From positions 1 to 18,146 of the forward strand of contig CACZRJ010000108.1 in the NCBI GenBank assembly GCA_902783535.1: a stretch of 18,146 nt of DNA, written 5' to 3'. The stretch comes from an uncultured Ruminococcus sp. (GTDB lineage: Bacteria > Bacillota > Clostridia > Oscillospirales > CAG-382). Made by a program: the position numbers and the translations under genes. The stretch's first letter is position 1, and each line of letters begins with the position of its first letter. Of this stretch, positions 7,119 to 14,848 are shown piece after piece. The notes under the pieces are model-generated. The model had not been told where the DNA came from. It saw nothing but the letters and a program-made list of their open reading frames with translations, and made no database searches.

Positions 7119-8549
7119 ATGAATAAGAACTTTCTGAACATCATCCGTTTCGCCGTCATCCTTCTGATCGTCGGTGTCTTCCTGTTCTTCCTTGTCTACA
7201 CGGTCTTCCTCCCCCGCGCGAAGTATTCAAACTACGACGTTCTGACTTCCAAGCCGGATCTGACCGCGCAGGGTTTGATCGACGGAACGTATACCGAGCA
7301 GTTCGGAGATTATTTCTCCGATACGGTCCACAACCGCGACTGGTTCAAGGACGCATATGCGTCCATCCGCGACCTCTTCGGAATCCGGACGAAGGACGGT
7401 GACGAGGAAGTCGTCATCCGCGACGAAAGCAGCGAACCGGACGACGAGACGAGCGTTCCCGTCCAGGAGTCTTCAGGGGAGCCCGTATCCGCTGAAGTCA
7501 GCGGCAACGAGTCCGGAAGCACCTCCGCTCCCGAACACTCCGGTTCCGAGTCCTCCGCAGACACGTCCGTGCCGGCGGAAGAATCGAGCAGGCCGCCCGA
7601 AACAAGTCAGGGCGGAAAGACGCCCGTCGCAGACAACCCTGAGATCAGCGGCAGCGTTCTCGTCATGACGATCGACGGTCACACCTGGGCGCTGGAGATC
7701 TACGGCGGCGACGCAAATCTGAAGACGATCCCCAGGTACACCGCAGTGCTCAACAGCTTTGCGGAGCGCAATCCGGACATCCACGTTTCCTCCATGGTCA
7801 TACCGAAGGCAGCCGCGTATTATCTCGAGTATTCCGAAAAATACGCTTCCCGCGCCGGAAACTGCCTGCGCGACATGAACGCGATCGCAGAGCGCCTGTC
7901 GGACAAAGTCACGAACATCAATATCTATGACGTCCTGAAAGAGCACAGAGACGAACCCATCTATTTCCGCACGGATCATCACTGGACGCAGCTCGGAGCG
8001 TATTATGCCGCCAAGAAGCTTGCGGAAGAACTTCACCTTCCTTTCGCGGAGATCTCGAACTACGAGGAGACCCTGCGGGAAGGATATATCGGAACAATGT
8101 ACAACTATTCCGACAAGAATCCCCGGATCCTTCGCGACCCCGAGATCTTCCCTGTTTACGCCCCGCCGAAAATGTATTCCGCGTCCTATTACGATCAGAA
8201 ATTCAACTATATCCGTGACCACGACATCCTCTGGTCCGTTCCGGACGACAAGCGTTCCAGCTGGTACATGACGTTCCTGAACGGAGACTCGTATTCCTGG
8301 AAAGTGCATTCGAATCTCTGTTCCAACGGGCGGAAGGTGCTTGTTGTAAAAGACAGCTACGGCAACAGCCTGATCCCGTTCCTGCTTTACTCCTTCGAAG
8401 AAGTTTATGTCGTCGATGCGAGAAAGTTCGAACTCAATCTGAATACGTTCGTACGCCAGGAAGGCATTACGGACGTCCTGTTCTCAGAAGTCGCGTTCTC
8501 CGCCGTCAGTTCCGGATATATCGGAGATCTCGAAAAACTCTGCAAATAA
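7119..8549 (+). CDS. Membrane-anchored DHHW-family protein, AlgX/AlgJ-like SGNH partner of the MBOAT
   Basis: This is a 476-residue protein with one N-terminal membrane helix (about residues 8-30) and an extracytoplasmic body. A Ser/Glu/Pro-rich linker spans roughly residues 100-168. The folded domain follows: a Y/VIPK strand region, then D286-H287-H288-W289 in a TDHHWTQLGAYYAA context, and KDSYGNS with Ser413. In AlgX the catalytic Asp and His lie in a DxHW motif before the Ser, and the order here is the same. By homology it would accept the acyl group or transfer it to the glycan outside the membrane; that role is inferred. It starts 18 bases after the MBOAT gene with a strong AAAGGAGAGG site. 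It is paralogous to the next gene. Confidence 0.88.
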   Translation: MNKNFLNIIRFAVILLIVGVFLFFLVYTVFLPRAKYSNYDVLTSKPDLTAQGLIDGTYTEQFGDYFSDTVHNRDWFKDAYASIRDLFGIRTKDGDEEVVIRDESSEPDDETSVPVQESSGEPVSAEVSGNESGSTSAPEHSGSESSADTSVPAEESSRPPETSQGGKTPVADNPEISGSVLVMTIDGHTWALEIYGGDANLKTIPRYTAVLNSFAERNPDIHVSSMVIPKAAAYYLEYSEKYASRAGNCLRDMNAIAERLSDKVTNINIYDVLKEHRDEPIYFRTDHHWTQLGAYYAAKKLAEELHLPFAEISNYEETLREGYIGTMYNYSDKNPRILRDPEIFPVYAPPKMYSASYYDQKFNYIRDHDILWSVPDDKRSSWYMTFLNGDSYSWKVHSNLCSNGRKVLVVKDSYGNSLIPFLLYSFEEVYVVDARKFELNLNTFVRQEGITDVLFSEVAFSAVSSGYIGDLEKLCK

Positions 8550-8558
8550 GGACTGATT

Positions 8559-9791
8559 ATGAAAAGAGTCATTTCATGCATATTGGCCGCGCTGCTTCTG
8601 ACCGCGCTCGCCGCATGCGGGCCAGCTTCGGTCTCCGAACCGGAACAGATCAGCATGGTTCCTTCGGAGCAGCTGTCATCCGACCCGTCGGAAGATCCGG
8701 TCATTCCGCTCCCCTCTTTCAGCGATGACGACGACAGTCCGGAAAGCCCGGAACAGCCTGCTGACGATTCCTCCGACGGAGAAACGGCGCAATCCTCAGA
8801 AACAGAAGAGTCTTCCCGCACGGAAAGCAAGCCGACCGTTTCCGCCGACTCCGGGACAACTTCCCGTCCGGAAGCAAGCAAATCCGAAGAGAGCTCCCGC
8901 TCCTCCGGAGAAATCGACTGGACGCCGCATATGTCGAACGGATTCCTCGTCGTGGGAAACAGGGGCATGGAAAAATTCGGAGGCAGCGCTGTCGGAGGAG
9001 GATATACCGCCGATCTGCTGAACGAATTCCAGGAAGCCGTCGGCCCGTCGGTCCAGGTCTACGCGATGCCTGTCCCGACCGCAGTCGCCTTCTATGCGCC
9101 GGACGGATATGAAAAGTCCTCCCTGTGCATTCAGGACTGTTTCTACGGCATGCGTGACGCGCTGGAAGGCGTGAAGTTCGCGGACCTCTACGGAGCGATC
9201 CTCCCGCACAAGGATGAGGAAGTCTATGCGCGGACGGATCATCACTGGTTCGCCAGAGGCGCCTATTATGCGGCGGAAGAGCTCTGCCGCGTCGCCGAAG
9301 TTCCTTTCGCGACCTTGGACACGTTTACGGAATACTCGAGAGAAGGATTCATCGGTTCGGTCGTTTCCGCATACGGCGTCACCGAACTGAAGAAATATCC
9401 GGAAGTCTTCTACTGGTACGAGCCGAACCAGGATTATGTCGCGGATTATTACACGCAGGACGACAAGTTCAAGTTTTCCGGCTCGCTCTTCTCTTCGTCC
9501 GGTTCCTACACGAAGTTCATCCACGGAGACGCCTACTGCGTCAAGATCGCGACGGGCGTTGACAACGGAAGAAAGCTGCTTGTCATCAAAGACAGTTTCG
9601 GCAACGCGCTCGCGCCGTTTCTGATCTCCGGATTCGAGGAAGTTCACATGTTCGATATCCGGAACTTCGAAAAGAACGCCCTCAAGTACATCGAGAACTA
9701 CGGGATCACGGACGTCGCTTTCGCTCTTTCGGCCTTCACGGTCGCAGGATCGAAGCGGAACAACATCAAACGGCTGATGACCATTAAATAG
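8559..9791 (+). CDS. DHHW-family lipoprotein, second AlgX/AlgJ-like SGNH protein
   Basis: This is a 410-residue lipoprotein: a short signal peptide ends in the lipobox L-A-A-C with the lipidated Cys at position 20. Residues ~21-125 are a low-complexity spacer of Ser, Glu, Asp, Pro and Thr. The body then shows NGFLVVGNRGMEKFGG, a VYAMPVPTAVAFY strand, D227-H228-H229-W230 in TDHHWFARGAYYAA, and KDSFGNA with Ser346. These are the same landmarks as in the upstream gene, and the C-terminal halves align along their length (NGRKLLVIKDS, GITDV), so the pair arose by duplication. The putative Asp/His/Ser residues are present in both copies, so neither looks like a dead paralogue. It begins nine bases after the previous stop with a weak GGA site, suggesting coupled translation. 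Confidence 0.88.
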   Translation: MKRVISCILAALLLTALAACGPASVSEPEQISMVPSEQLSSDPSEDPVIPLPSFSDDDDSPESPEQPADDSSDGETAQSSETEESSRTESKPTVSADSGTTSRPEASKSEESSRSSGEIDWTPHMSNGFLVVGNRGMEKFGGSAVGGGYTADLLNEFQEAVGPSVQVYAMPVPTAVAFYAPDGYEKSSLCIQDCFYGMRDALEGVKFADLYGAILPHKDEEVYARTDHHWFARGAYYAAEELCRVAEVPFATLDTFTEYSREGFIGSVVSAYGVTELKKYPEVFYWYEPNQDYVADYYTQDDKFKFSGSLFSSSGSYTKFIHGDAYCVKIATGVDNGRKLLVIKDSFGNALAPFLISGFEEVHMFDIRNFEKNALKYIENYGITDVAFALSAFTVAGSKRNNIKRLMTIK

Positions 9792-9805
9792 ACGGAGAAA
9801 ATCAT

Positions 9806-11608
9806 ATGCGACTGGACTATCCATTTTCCGGCGCGGAACTGCTGGAAAACAAAAAAGCAATACGGAAAGAACTGCTGAACGACGGAACAAAAAGAACGGA
9901 GAAGCGGATCGCTGTGCTCGGCGGCTCCACGACGAACGACTTCTGCAGAATGATCGAGATCTTTCTCCTGAAGGAAGGCATCCAGCCTGTCTTTTACCAG
10001 TCGGAATACGCGCAGTACTGGAACGACGGAATGTTTCCGCCGGAAGAGCTTGCTTCCTTCCGCCCCGATGTCGTTTATATCCACACCTCTTTCAGAAACC
10101 TCTCGCCGTTTCTTCCCTCTCCGGCTCTCTCAAAAGAAGAATGCGGGCAAAAGCTGTCAGAAGCCTACGAGCACTTCTCCGTGCTCTGGAAGAAGCTGTC
10201 GGAAGACTATCACTGCCCGATCATTCAGAACAATTTTGAGTTTCCGGGCGTACGCCTGATGGGCAATCGCGACGGCTGGGATTCCCGCGGCGCGCTCAAC
10301 TTCGTCAGAAAGCTCAACGCACGCTTCGCAGATTACGCGGAAAATACGCCTTCGTTCTATCTGAACGACATCAATTATGTTTCCGCCTGCTACGGGCTCG
10401 ACCGCTGGCTGGACGACTCCGTCTGGTATCTCTACAAATACGCCTGCGCTCTGGACGCGATCCCGCACTGGTCCTTCAACATCGCACGGATCATCAAGTC
10501 ACTGTTCGGAAAAAACAAAAAGGTCCTTGCCCTGGACCTCGACAATACGCTGTGGGGCGGAGTCATCGGCGACGACGGCGTCGACGGGATCGAGCTCGGC
10601 AGCGAGACGGCGACCGGCGAATGCTATCTTGCCTTCCAGAACTATCTGAAATCCCAGAAGCAGATCGGCATTATGTTAACCGTCGATTCGAAAAACGACC
10701 TCAACAATGCCCTGGACGGCCTGAATCATCCGGACAGCGTTCTGAAGCCGGACGAGTTCATCGTCATAAAGGCGAACTGGGAAACGAAAGACAGGAATCT
10801 TGTTGAGACCGCTTCGCAAATGGACCTCGGGATCGATTCGTTCGTTTTCGTCGACGACAATCCCACCGAACGCGCGCTCGTCGGCGCAAGCCTGCCGAAA
10901 GTTGCCGTTCCCGAGATGGATTCGCCTTATACTTACGCCCGTGTCCTCGACCGGAACGGATTCTTTGAAACGACGACGTTTTCGGAAGACGACGTCAAAA
11001 GGAACGCGATGTACAAGGCGAACGCGGACCGGGCGGTTCTTCAGCAGTCTTTCGCAGACTATACGGAATATCTGCTGAGCCTTGACATGAAGGCGGACAT
11101 CCTCCCCTTTCCGGAGCTGTATATCCCCCGCATTACGCAGTTGACGAACAAGTCGAATCAGTTCAATCTGACAACGAAAAGGTATACCGAAGGCGAGATC
11201 CGCGCGGCGGCGGCCGATCCGGCGCATATCACGCTTTACGGAAAAATGTGGGACAGATTCGGAGACAACGGCGTCGTCGCCGTCACCATCGGCGAGATCC
11301 GTTCCCCGGACGAGCTGCATATCGAGCTCTGGCTGATGAGCTGCCGCGTCCTGAAAAAGCAGATGGAATATGCAATGCTGGACGTTCTGACGGAAGAATG
11401 CGTCAGGCGCGGGATCAAGACGATCTACGGATATTATTACCCCACAGCGAAGAACGGCATGGTCAAGGAACTTTACAAAGACTTCGGATTTGAAAAGGTG
11501 TCCGAATCGGACGGCGGCAGCACGGTCTGGAAAATGGACTGCGCCTCATACGAGAAAAAGAATCACGTGATCCGGGTCAACTGCCCGGAAGAAGGAGAAA
11601 AGAAATGA
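9806..11608 (+). CDS. FkbH-like HAD-IIIC / GNAT-like protein, predicted acyl-carrier loading enzyme
   Basis: This is a 600-residue cytoplasmic protein with the three-part FkbH architecture. The N-terminal ~220 residues hold the SGNH-like region with VLGGSTTNDF near residues 37-46. A HAD phosphatase core follows with DLDNTLWGGVIGDDG (Asp244 and Asp246) and VFVDDNP (Asp350 and Asp351). The C-terminal GNAT-like region contains QLTNKSNQFNLTTKRY and the MSCRVLKKQMEYA segment with Cys513. Characterised FkbH-type enzymes take 1,3-bisphosphoglycerate, remove a phosphate and load glyceryl onto an ACP thiol. The next gene is an ACP whose start overlaps this stop by four bases, which supports that role here. 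No polyketide synthase is nearby, so the loaded acyl group probably goes to the MBOAT. The exact acyl group is inferred. Confidence 0.9.
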   Translation: MRLDYPFSGAELLENKKAIRKELLNDGTKRTEKRIAVLGGSTTNDFCRMIEIFLLKEGIQPVFYQSEYAQYWNDGMFPPEELASFRPDVVYIHTSFRNLSPFLPSPALSKEECGQKLSEAYEHFSVLWKKLSEDYHCPIIQNNFEFPGVRLMGNRDGWDSRGALNFVRKLNARFADYAENTPSFYLNDINYVSACYGLDRWLDDSVWYLYKYACALDAIPHWSFNIARIIKSLFGKNKKVLALDLDNTLWGGVIGDDGVDGIELGSETATGECYLAFQNYLKSQKQIGIMLTVDSKNDLNNALDGLNHPDSVLKPDEFIVIKANWETKDRNLVETASQMDLGIDSFVFVDDNPTERALVGASLPKVAVPEMDSPYTYARVLDRNGFFETTTFSEDDVKRNAMYKANADRAVLQQSFADYTEYLLSLDMKADILPFPELYIPRITQLTNKSNQFNLTTKRYTEGEIRAAAADPAHITLYGKMWDRFGDNGVVAVTIGEIRSPDELHIELWLMSCRVLKKQMEYAMLDVLTEECVRRGIKTIYGYYYPTAKNGMVKELYKDFGFEKVSESDGGSTVWKMDCASYEKKNHVIRVNCPEEGEKK

Positions 11609-11844
11609 CAGAAATCGAAGTTTTCACAAGATTAAACAAGGTCTTCCGCAAAGTATTCGACGACAACTCCATCGTCCTGTCACGTAATACGACGGCGAAA
11701 GACATCGAGGACTGGGACAGCATCGAGCACATTACTCTGATCGGCGCGGTGGAGAAAGAATTCGGCATGCGGTTCCAGATGAAAGAAGTCAGTTCGATGA
11801 AGAACGTCGGGGAAATGGCGGACATCATCCGCTCGCGCGTCTGA
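11605..11844 (+). CDS. Dedicated acyl carrier protein
   Basis: This 79-residue small acidic helical protein has the phosphopantetheine attachment motif DWDSIEHI, the modified residue being Ser39. Length and helix pattern are those of a stand-alone ACP/PCP; the motif is DWDS rather than the DSLD of fatty-acid-synthesis AcpP, so it resembles specialised carriers such as those paired with FkbH or in Dlt-type systems. It overlaps the FkbH-like gene by four bases (ATGA at 11605-11608) with a strong AAGGAG site, ensuring matched production. It is the last gene of the operon and would carry the acyl group from the FkbH-like enzyme to the membrane MBOAT. Confidence 0.92.
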   Translation: MTEIEVFTRLNKVFRKVFDDNSIVLSRNTTAKDIEDWDSIEHITLIGAVEKEFGMRFQMKEVSSMKNVGEMADIIRSRV

Positions 11845-11879
11845 AAAAGGCGGTCACGCACCGGAGACCCGGCTTACAT

Positions 11880-11922
11880 CATTTCGAAATGCGAAGGCAG
11901 GAGACGAGCATCTCCTGCCTTC
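11880..11922. terminator. Stacked palindromes between convergent operons, possible bidirectional terminator
   Basis: A perfect 12-bp stem (GAAGGCAGGAGA 11893-11904, TCTCCTGCCTTC 11911-11922) closes a 6-base loop, directly preceded by the 12-base palindrome CATTTCGAAATG (11880-11891). It lies between the stops of the ACP gene (plus) and the DUF6273-like lipoprotein gene (minus), where a shared terminator is expected. Neither strand has a clear T tract after the stem, so termination may be weak or Rho-assisted. The remaining bases of the 133-bp gap show no gene. Confidence 0.5.
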
Positions 11923-11977
11923 CCATTAATATGAAACATGACGATTGCGCATATTTTCCGAATCGCGGTTCCCGCTT

Positions 11978-13495
11978 TCACTCCGGTTTTCTGATCCGGG
12001 CCATCAACCGGACGCCGTATTCCTTGTTCGGCACGTCGGAGCCGACGGAACCGTCCGTATATACGACGCCGATCCTCGGCGCCCACGACTGTTGAGACCG
12101 CAGCCAGTATTTCGAACCGATGGACGCATTTGCGCCGAAGTATTTTTCTATATCGAGAACGTCAGGTATGAACAGAACGTCGTCCGTCGCGGGGCCGCCG
12201 GTTCTGTCGTCCTCGCCTGAAGTCACGACATGATTCAGCATCAGCAGATCCTTCTCCTGCGGGCTGAACATGAAATCGATGAATCCGGACTGGTTGATCC
12301 GGTTTCTCAGGTCGCTTTCCGCCCAGCATGTCTCGGCTATGGAACTGCCGTCCGCAGGCTTTTCCTTGAAGGTCTGAGCGCCGACCTGTCCCTCGGATAT
12401 GATCAGAAAGCTGTCGTCATACTCTTCCAGGACGGTCCAGTTCAGGTCTTCGTATCCGTCCATGTTGTAAGGGTTCATGTCGTATTTGCCGAAAGCGAAC
12501 TTTACGCCGGTCCCGAGAGAACCGATTTTCGATTTCAGTTCATTGTCTTCTTTCGGCTTGACGTCGCCTTTCTCGTATCCTTCCATTTCGGATCTGTCGT
12601 AAACGATCCACATTGCCGGGCGGACGCCGGCCTTTTTGTATACCTGTTCGTTATGGTTCTTCCGCTGCGCTTCTCCGGCATAAACAACGGCCGCAGTCTT
12701 CGCGTTCTCCGGACCCATATCGCGCAGCCACCAGGTCATCGCATCCGAAACACCCGCAATGCCGGAGATCGGACTCGTTCCGTAGGGATTCTCCTCCCGG
12801 ACGCGGTCGGACGGGATCCCGAACACGTTCGTGCCGACGCCGCAGACATATCTTGCCGCCTCGGCGACCGAAAGCGGGAAAACATTGTCTTCCGTCTCAT
12901 ACGTAAGTTCCGTGTAGTGCTCGTCCTTGTATTTGCTCACGATCCTGGACGTAAGGATGGCAGACTTCTCCTCGTCTGAAAAAGCTCCGTTGTAAAACGA
13001 ATCGTTCAGAAAAACGCGCAGATCGGAATCTCTGTACAGAGCGGCTGGATACTTGTCGTCCGCTGTTTCGTTTTTGAAGCATTGATACTCGAGGACCCTT
13101 TCGGACAGGACGAGCGTCTTACCGACTCCCTGACAGAGGACGATCCATGTGATCGGTTCAGAACCGCTTTTTCCGTCCTGGTCCCAGCTCCCGAAAACAA
13201 CTTCGTCTCCGATTTTTGCATCTGCAACTTTCTGCAGATCGCCGGACGGAGCAGCATGGCTGCTTTCCGAATTCTCGTCGTTTCCGCTGTTCTCCGCGTT
13301 ATCAGAAGATTCCGTCTTTTCGGAAACGTCCGTCCTTCCGGAGTTATCCGTACTTTCCGGAGCAGAGTCCGTCTGAGACGCGTCCGGAACGTCCTGAGGC
13401 AGGGATTCTGACGGCGACGCCGGTGCGGAGCAGCCGTACAGCATGAAGAGAAACAGCGAAAGAAGCAAAATCGCGCATATCGACCGTTTGATCAT
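11978..13495 (-). CDS. Lipoprotein with two DUF6273-like domains
   Basis: This is a 505-residue surface lipoprotein. I start it at the ATG at 13495 because a strong GAGGAGGAGAT site precedes it and translation gives a signal peptide ending in L-Y-G-C (Cys22); a longer reading from 13546 would overlap the upstream gene and put 17 residues before the signal. Residues ~23-90 are a Ser/Asp/Glu/Asn-rich spacer. Two related domains follow. The first (about 90-310) has GDEVVFGSWD, ITWIVL, LVLSERVLEY, DLRVFLNDSFYNGAFSDEE and later WWLRD with VRPAMWI. The second (about 345-505) has FAFGKYD, LNWTVLEEY, DLRNRINQSGFIDFMFSPQE, YWLRS and YGVRLMARI. This pattern is the DUF6273 family, whose function is unknown; W-W/YWLR and VRP endings also recall FGE-like folds. 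It is the second gene of an operon, 16 bases after the preceding stop. Confidence 0.85.
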   Translation of the reverse strand: MIKRSICAILLLSLFLFMLYGCSAPASPSESLPQDVPDASQTDSAPESTDNSGRTDVSEKTESSDNAENSGNDENSESSHAAPSGDLQKVADAKIGDEVVFGSWDQDGKSGSEPITWIVLCQGVGKTLVLSERVLEYQCFKNETADDKYPAALYRDSDLRVFLNDSFYNGAFSDEEKSAILTSRIVSKYKDEHYTELTYETEDNVFPLSVAEAARYVCGVGTNVFGIPSDRVREENPYGTSPISGIAGVSDAMTWWLRDMGPENAKTAAVVYAGEAQRKNHNEQVYKKAGVRPAMWIVYDRSEMEGYEKGDVKPKEDNELKSKIGSLGTGVKFAFGKYDMNPYNMDGYEDLNWTVLEEYDDSFLIISEGQVGAQTFKEKPADGSSIAETCWAESDLRNRINQSGFIDFMFSPQEKDLLMLNHVVTSGEDDRTGGPATDDVLFIPDVLDIEKYFGANASIGSKYWLRSQQSWAPRIGVVYTDGSVGSDVPNKEYGVRLMARIRKPE

Positions 13496-13511
13496 GCCCG
13501 TATCTCCTCCT

Positions 13512-14672
13512 CTACTTATCGATCCAGCCGACGAAACCGTCGGCATACTGACTGTCCGTGATGGGAGAATACCTCGTCTGATCCTGGCCGATGTCCTCCA
13601 GGAATCCGTTGTACGCGCGGTAGATGTCTCCCGTTTCGTTGTCGACCACGCGCTCGTATTCGCCGATCATGTCGGAACGCTTTTCCTGCAGGATGGTGTC
13701 CGCCGTGCTCCGCTCCTCAAAAGCCTCCAGCACGGAATCTCCCATGTTGGTCTGCCCGTCGGGCGATGCACTTGTTCCGAGGACGCTTCGCCATTCCTGC
13801 ACGTAATACGACGTGTACTGGAAGGACTGCGCGATCACGGAAAGCGCGGGCTGCCAGTTGACCAGGGACCCGAGCGGCGCCCATTCGGTGAAGATACAGT
13901 TGATCTCCCACAATCCGTAGTTCAGACCGCCGGCCCAGACGTCTCTGGACTCCATCACGACGGCGGTATAGATCCCCTCTCCCTCCATGCCGTTTTCCTT
14001 AAAAACGGCATAGAGCGACTGATAATCACGGATCGGCGTCGAAGGCCGGATCGACTGAAGCGTCGCCTTGTTGTCCGGGATCACCGCATTCTTGACCGTA
14101 AAGTAATCGGCGGAATTCGAATAGAACGTTTCGAAGAATTCCTGTACGGTGCCGTTTGCGAGGTACATGTCCACCAGACCGGTCTGCAAGTAATTATAGT
14201 CTTTGGCAGCGTAACGGTGATCGAGATTGGAAAGACCCACGGTCCCGTCGGGTTTCACGGCGCGCCAGTAAAGCTGCTGCGCATTCCCCTGCCACTCAAC
14301 CTTCCAGCCTTTCGGGATCTTCAGCGTAAAATACACGTTTGAATAGTCTTCCCACTGGACATCGGACCATTCAGCAAGAGAGACCTTGTAGTCCGCAGAA
14401 GGCGCGGGCGAACTGGCTTCGGATCCGCCGTGGTCGGATGACACGCTCGCGGACGGCGCGTCCGGAAGCTCCGACGCCGGGACGTCCGATGATGCGTCCG
14501 GATCGGATGCGTTTGCTGAGCGCGCAGGTTCGGAAACTTCAGGTTTGCTGCCCGGATCCGCGGACGCGGGACCGTTGTAATCGGTGCTGCAGGAAAACAG
14601 CGGAAACGCGAGCAGGCACAGAAGCGACAGGATCAGGGTGCAAAGGACCGGCAGGGCGCGAGTTCTTTTCAT
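13512..14672 (-). CDS. Lipoprotein of unknown function
   Basis: This is a 386-residue lipoprotein. The signal peptide ends in L-F-S-C with the lipidated Cys at 28, followed by a Ser/Asp/Ala/Pro-rich spacer to about residue 95. The folded part starts with WSDVQWEDYSNVYFTLKIPKGWKVEW, a beta-rich opening reminiscent of lipoproteins that begin with a 'fits within the envelope, PKGW' strand pair. I do not recognise a family for the rest (aromatic-rich, with GGLNYGLWEIN and QSFQYTSYYVQEW, and a C-terminal VVDNETGDIYRAYNGF). A weak GGGAA site precedes the ATG. It is the first gene of a two-gene operon with the DUF6273-like lipoprotein, so the two probably act together at the cell surface. Confidence 0.8.
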   Translation of the reverse strand: MKRTRALPVLCTLILSLLCLLAFPLFSCSTDYNGPASADPGSKPEVSEPARSANASDPDASSDVPASELPDAPSASVSSDHGGSEASSPAPSADYKVSLAEWSDVQWEDYSNVYFTLKIPKGWKVEWQGNAQQLYWRAVKPDGTVGLSNLDHRYAAKDYNYLQTGLVDMYLANGTVQEFFETFYSNSADYFTVKNAVIPDNKATLQSIRPSTPIRDYQSLYAVFKENGMEGEGIYTAVVMESRDVWAGGLNYGLWEINCIFTEWAPLGSLVNWQPALSVIAQSFQYTSYYVQEWRSVLGTSASPDGQTNMGDSVLEAFEERSTADTILQEKRSDMIGEYERVVDNETGDIYRAYNGFLEDIGQDQTRYSPITDSQYADGFVGWIDK

Positions 14673-14714
14673 TTTGACATTTCCCTTTCATTTCTATCGA
14701 ATTGAATCCATCGG

Positions 14715-14735
14715 TATCACATGAACTTAGTGATA
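14715..14735. promoter_or_regulatory. Inverted repeat upstream of the lipoprotein operon
   Basis: TATCAC (14715-14720) and GTGATA (14730-14735) are perfect 6-base arms 9 bases apart, about 45-65 bases ahead of the lipoprotein start. This spacing suits a dimeric regulator. I found no convincing paired -35/-10 in 14673-14807; a lone -10-like TATACT lies on the minus strand at 14758-14763. Confidence 0.35.
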
Positions 14736-14807
14736 TGATAATGAGAAATGCAAAAAAAGTATATAGAATCTTCCTGCCATTCGACGTTTTTCACGCTTTC
14801 AGGCAAC

Positions 14808-14830
14808 AAAAAACCCCTCGTTTTGAGGGG
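14808..14830 (-). terminator. Intrinsic terminator of the membrane LuxR gene
   Basis: On the minus strand CCCCTC, a 5-base loop and GAGGGG are followed by six T residues (14808-14813). It begins about 18 bases after the LuxR-gene stop and separates that gene from the lipoprotein operon. Confidence 0.9.
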
Positions 14831-14848
14831 AATTCCGTGATCGCACAT

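Noticed and set aside
8796..9890. 364-codon minus-strand frame
   Set aside because: It is antisense to the DHHW lipoprotein gene, with Arg/Val/Asp-rich low-information translation.
5637..11844. The classical D-alanylation operon (dltABCD)
   Set aside because: There is no AMP-forming D-alanine ligase; an FkbH-like gene takes its place, the SGNH proteins are DHHW/AlgX-like rather than DltD, and the carrier is only generally DltC-like.
13496..13546. Upstream start extending the DUF6273-like lipoprotein by 17 residues
   Set aside because: It would overlap the preceding gene and place residues before a good signal peptide; the ATG at 13495 has a much better ribosome binding site.
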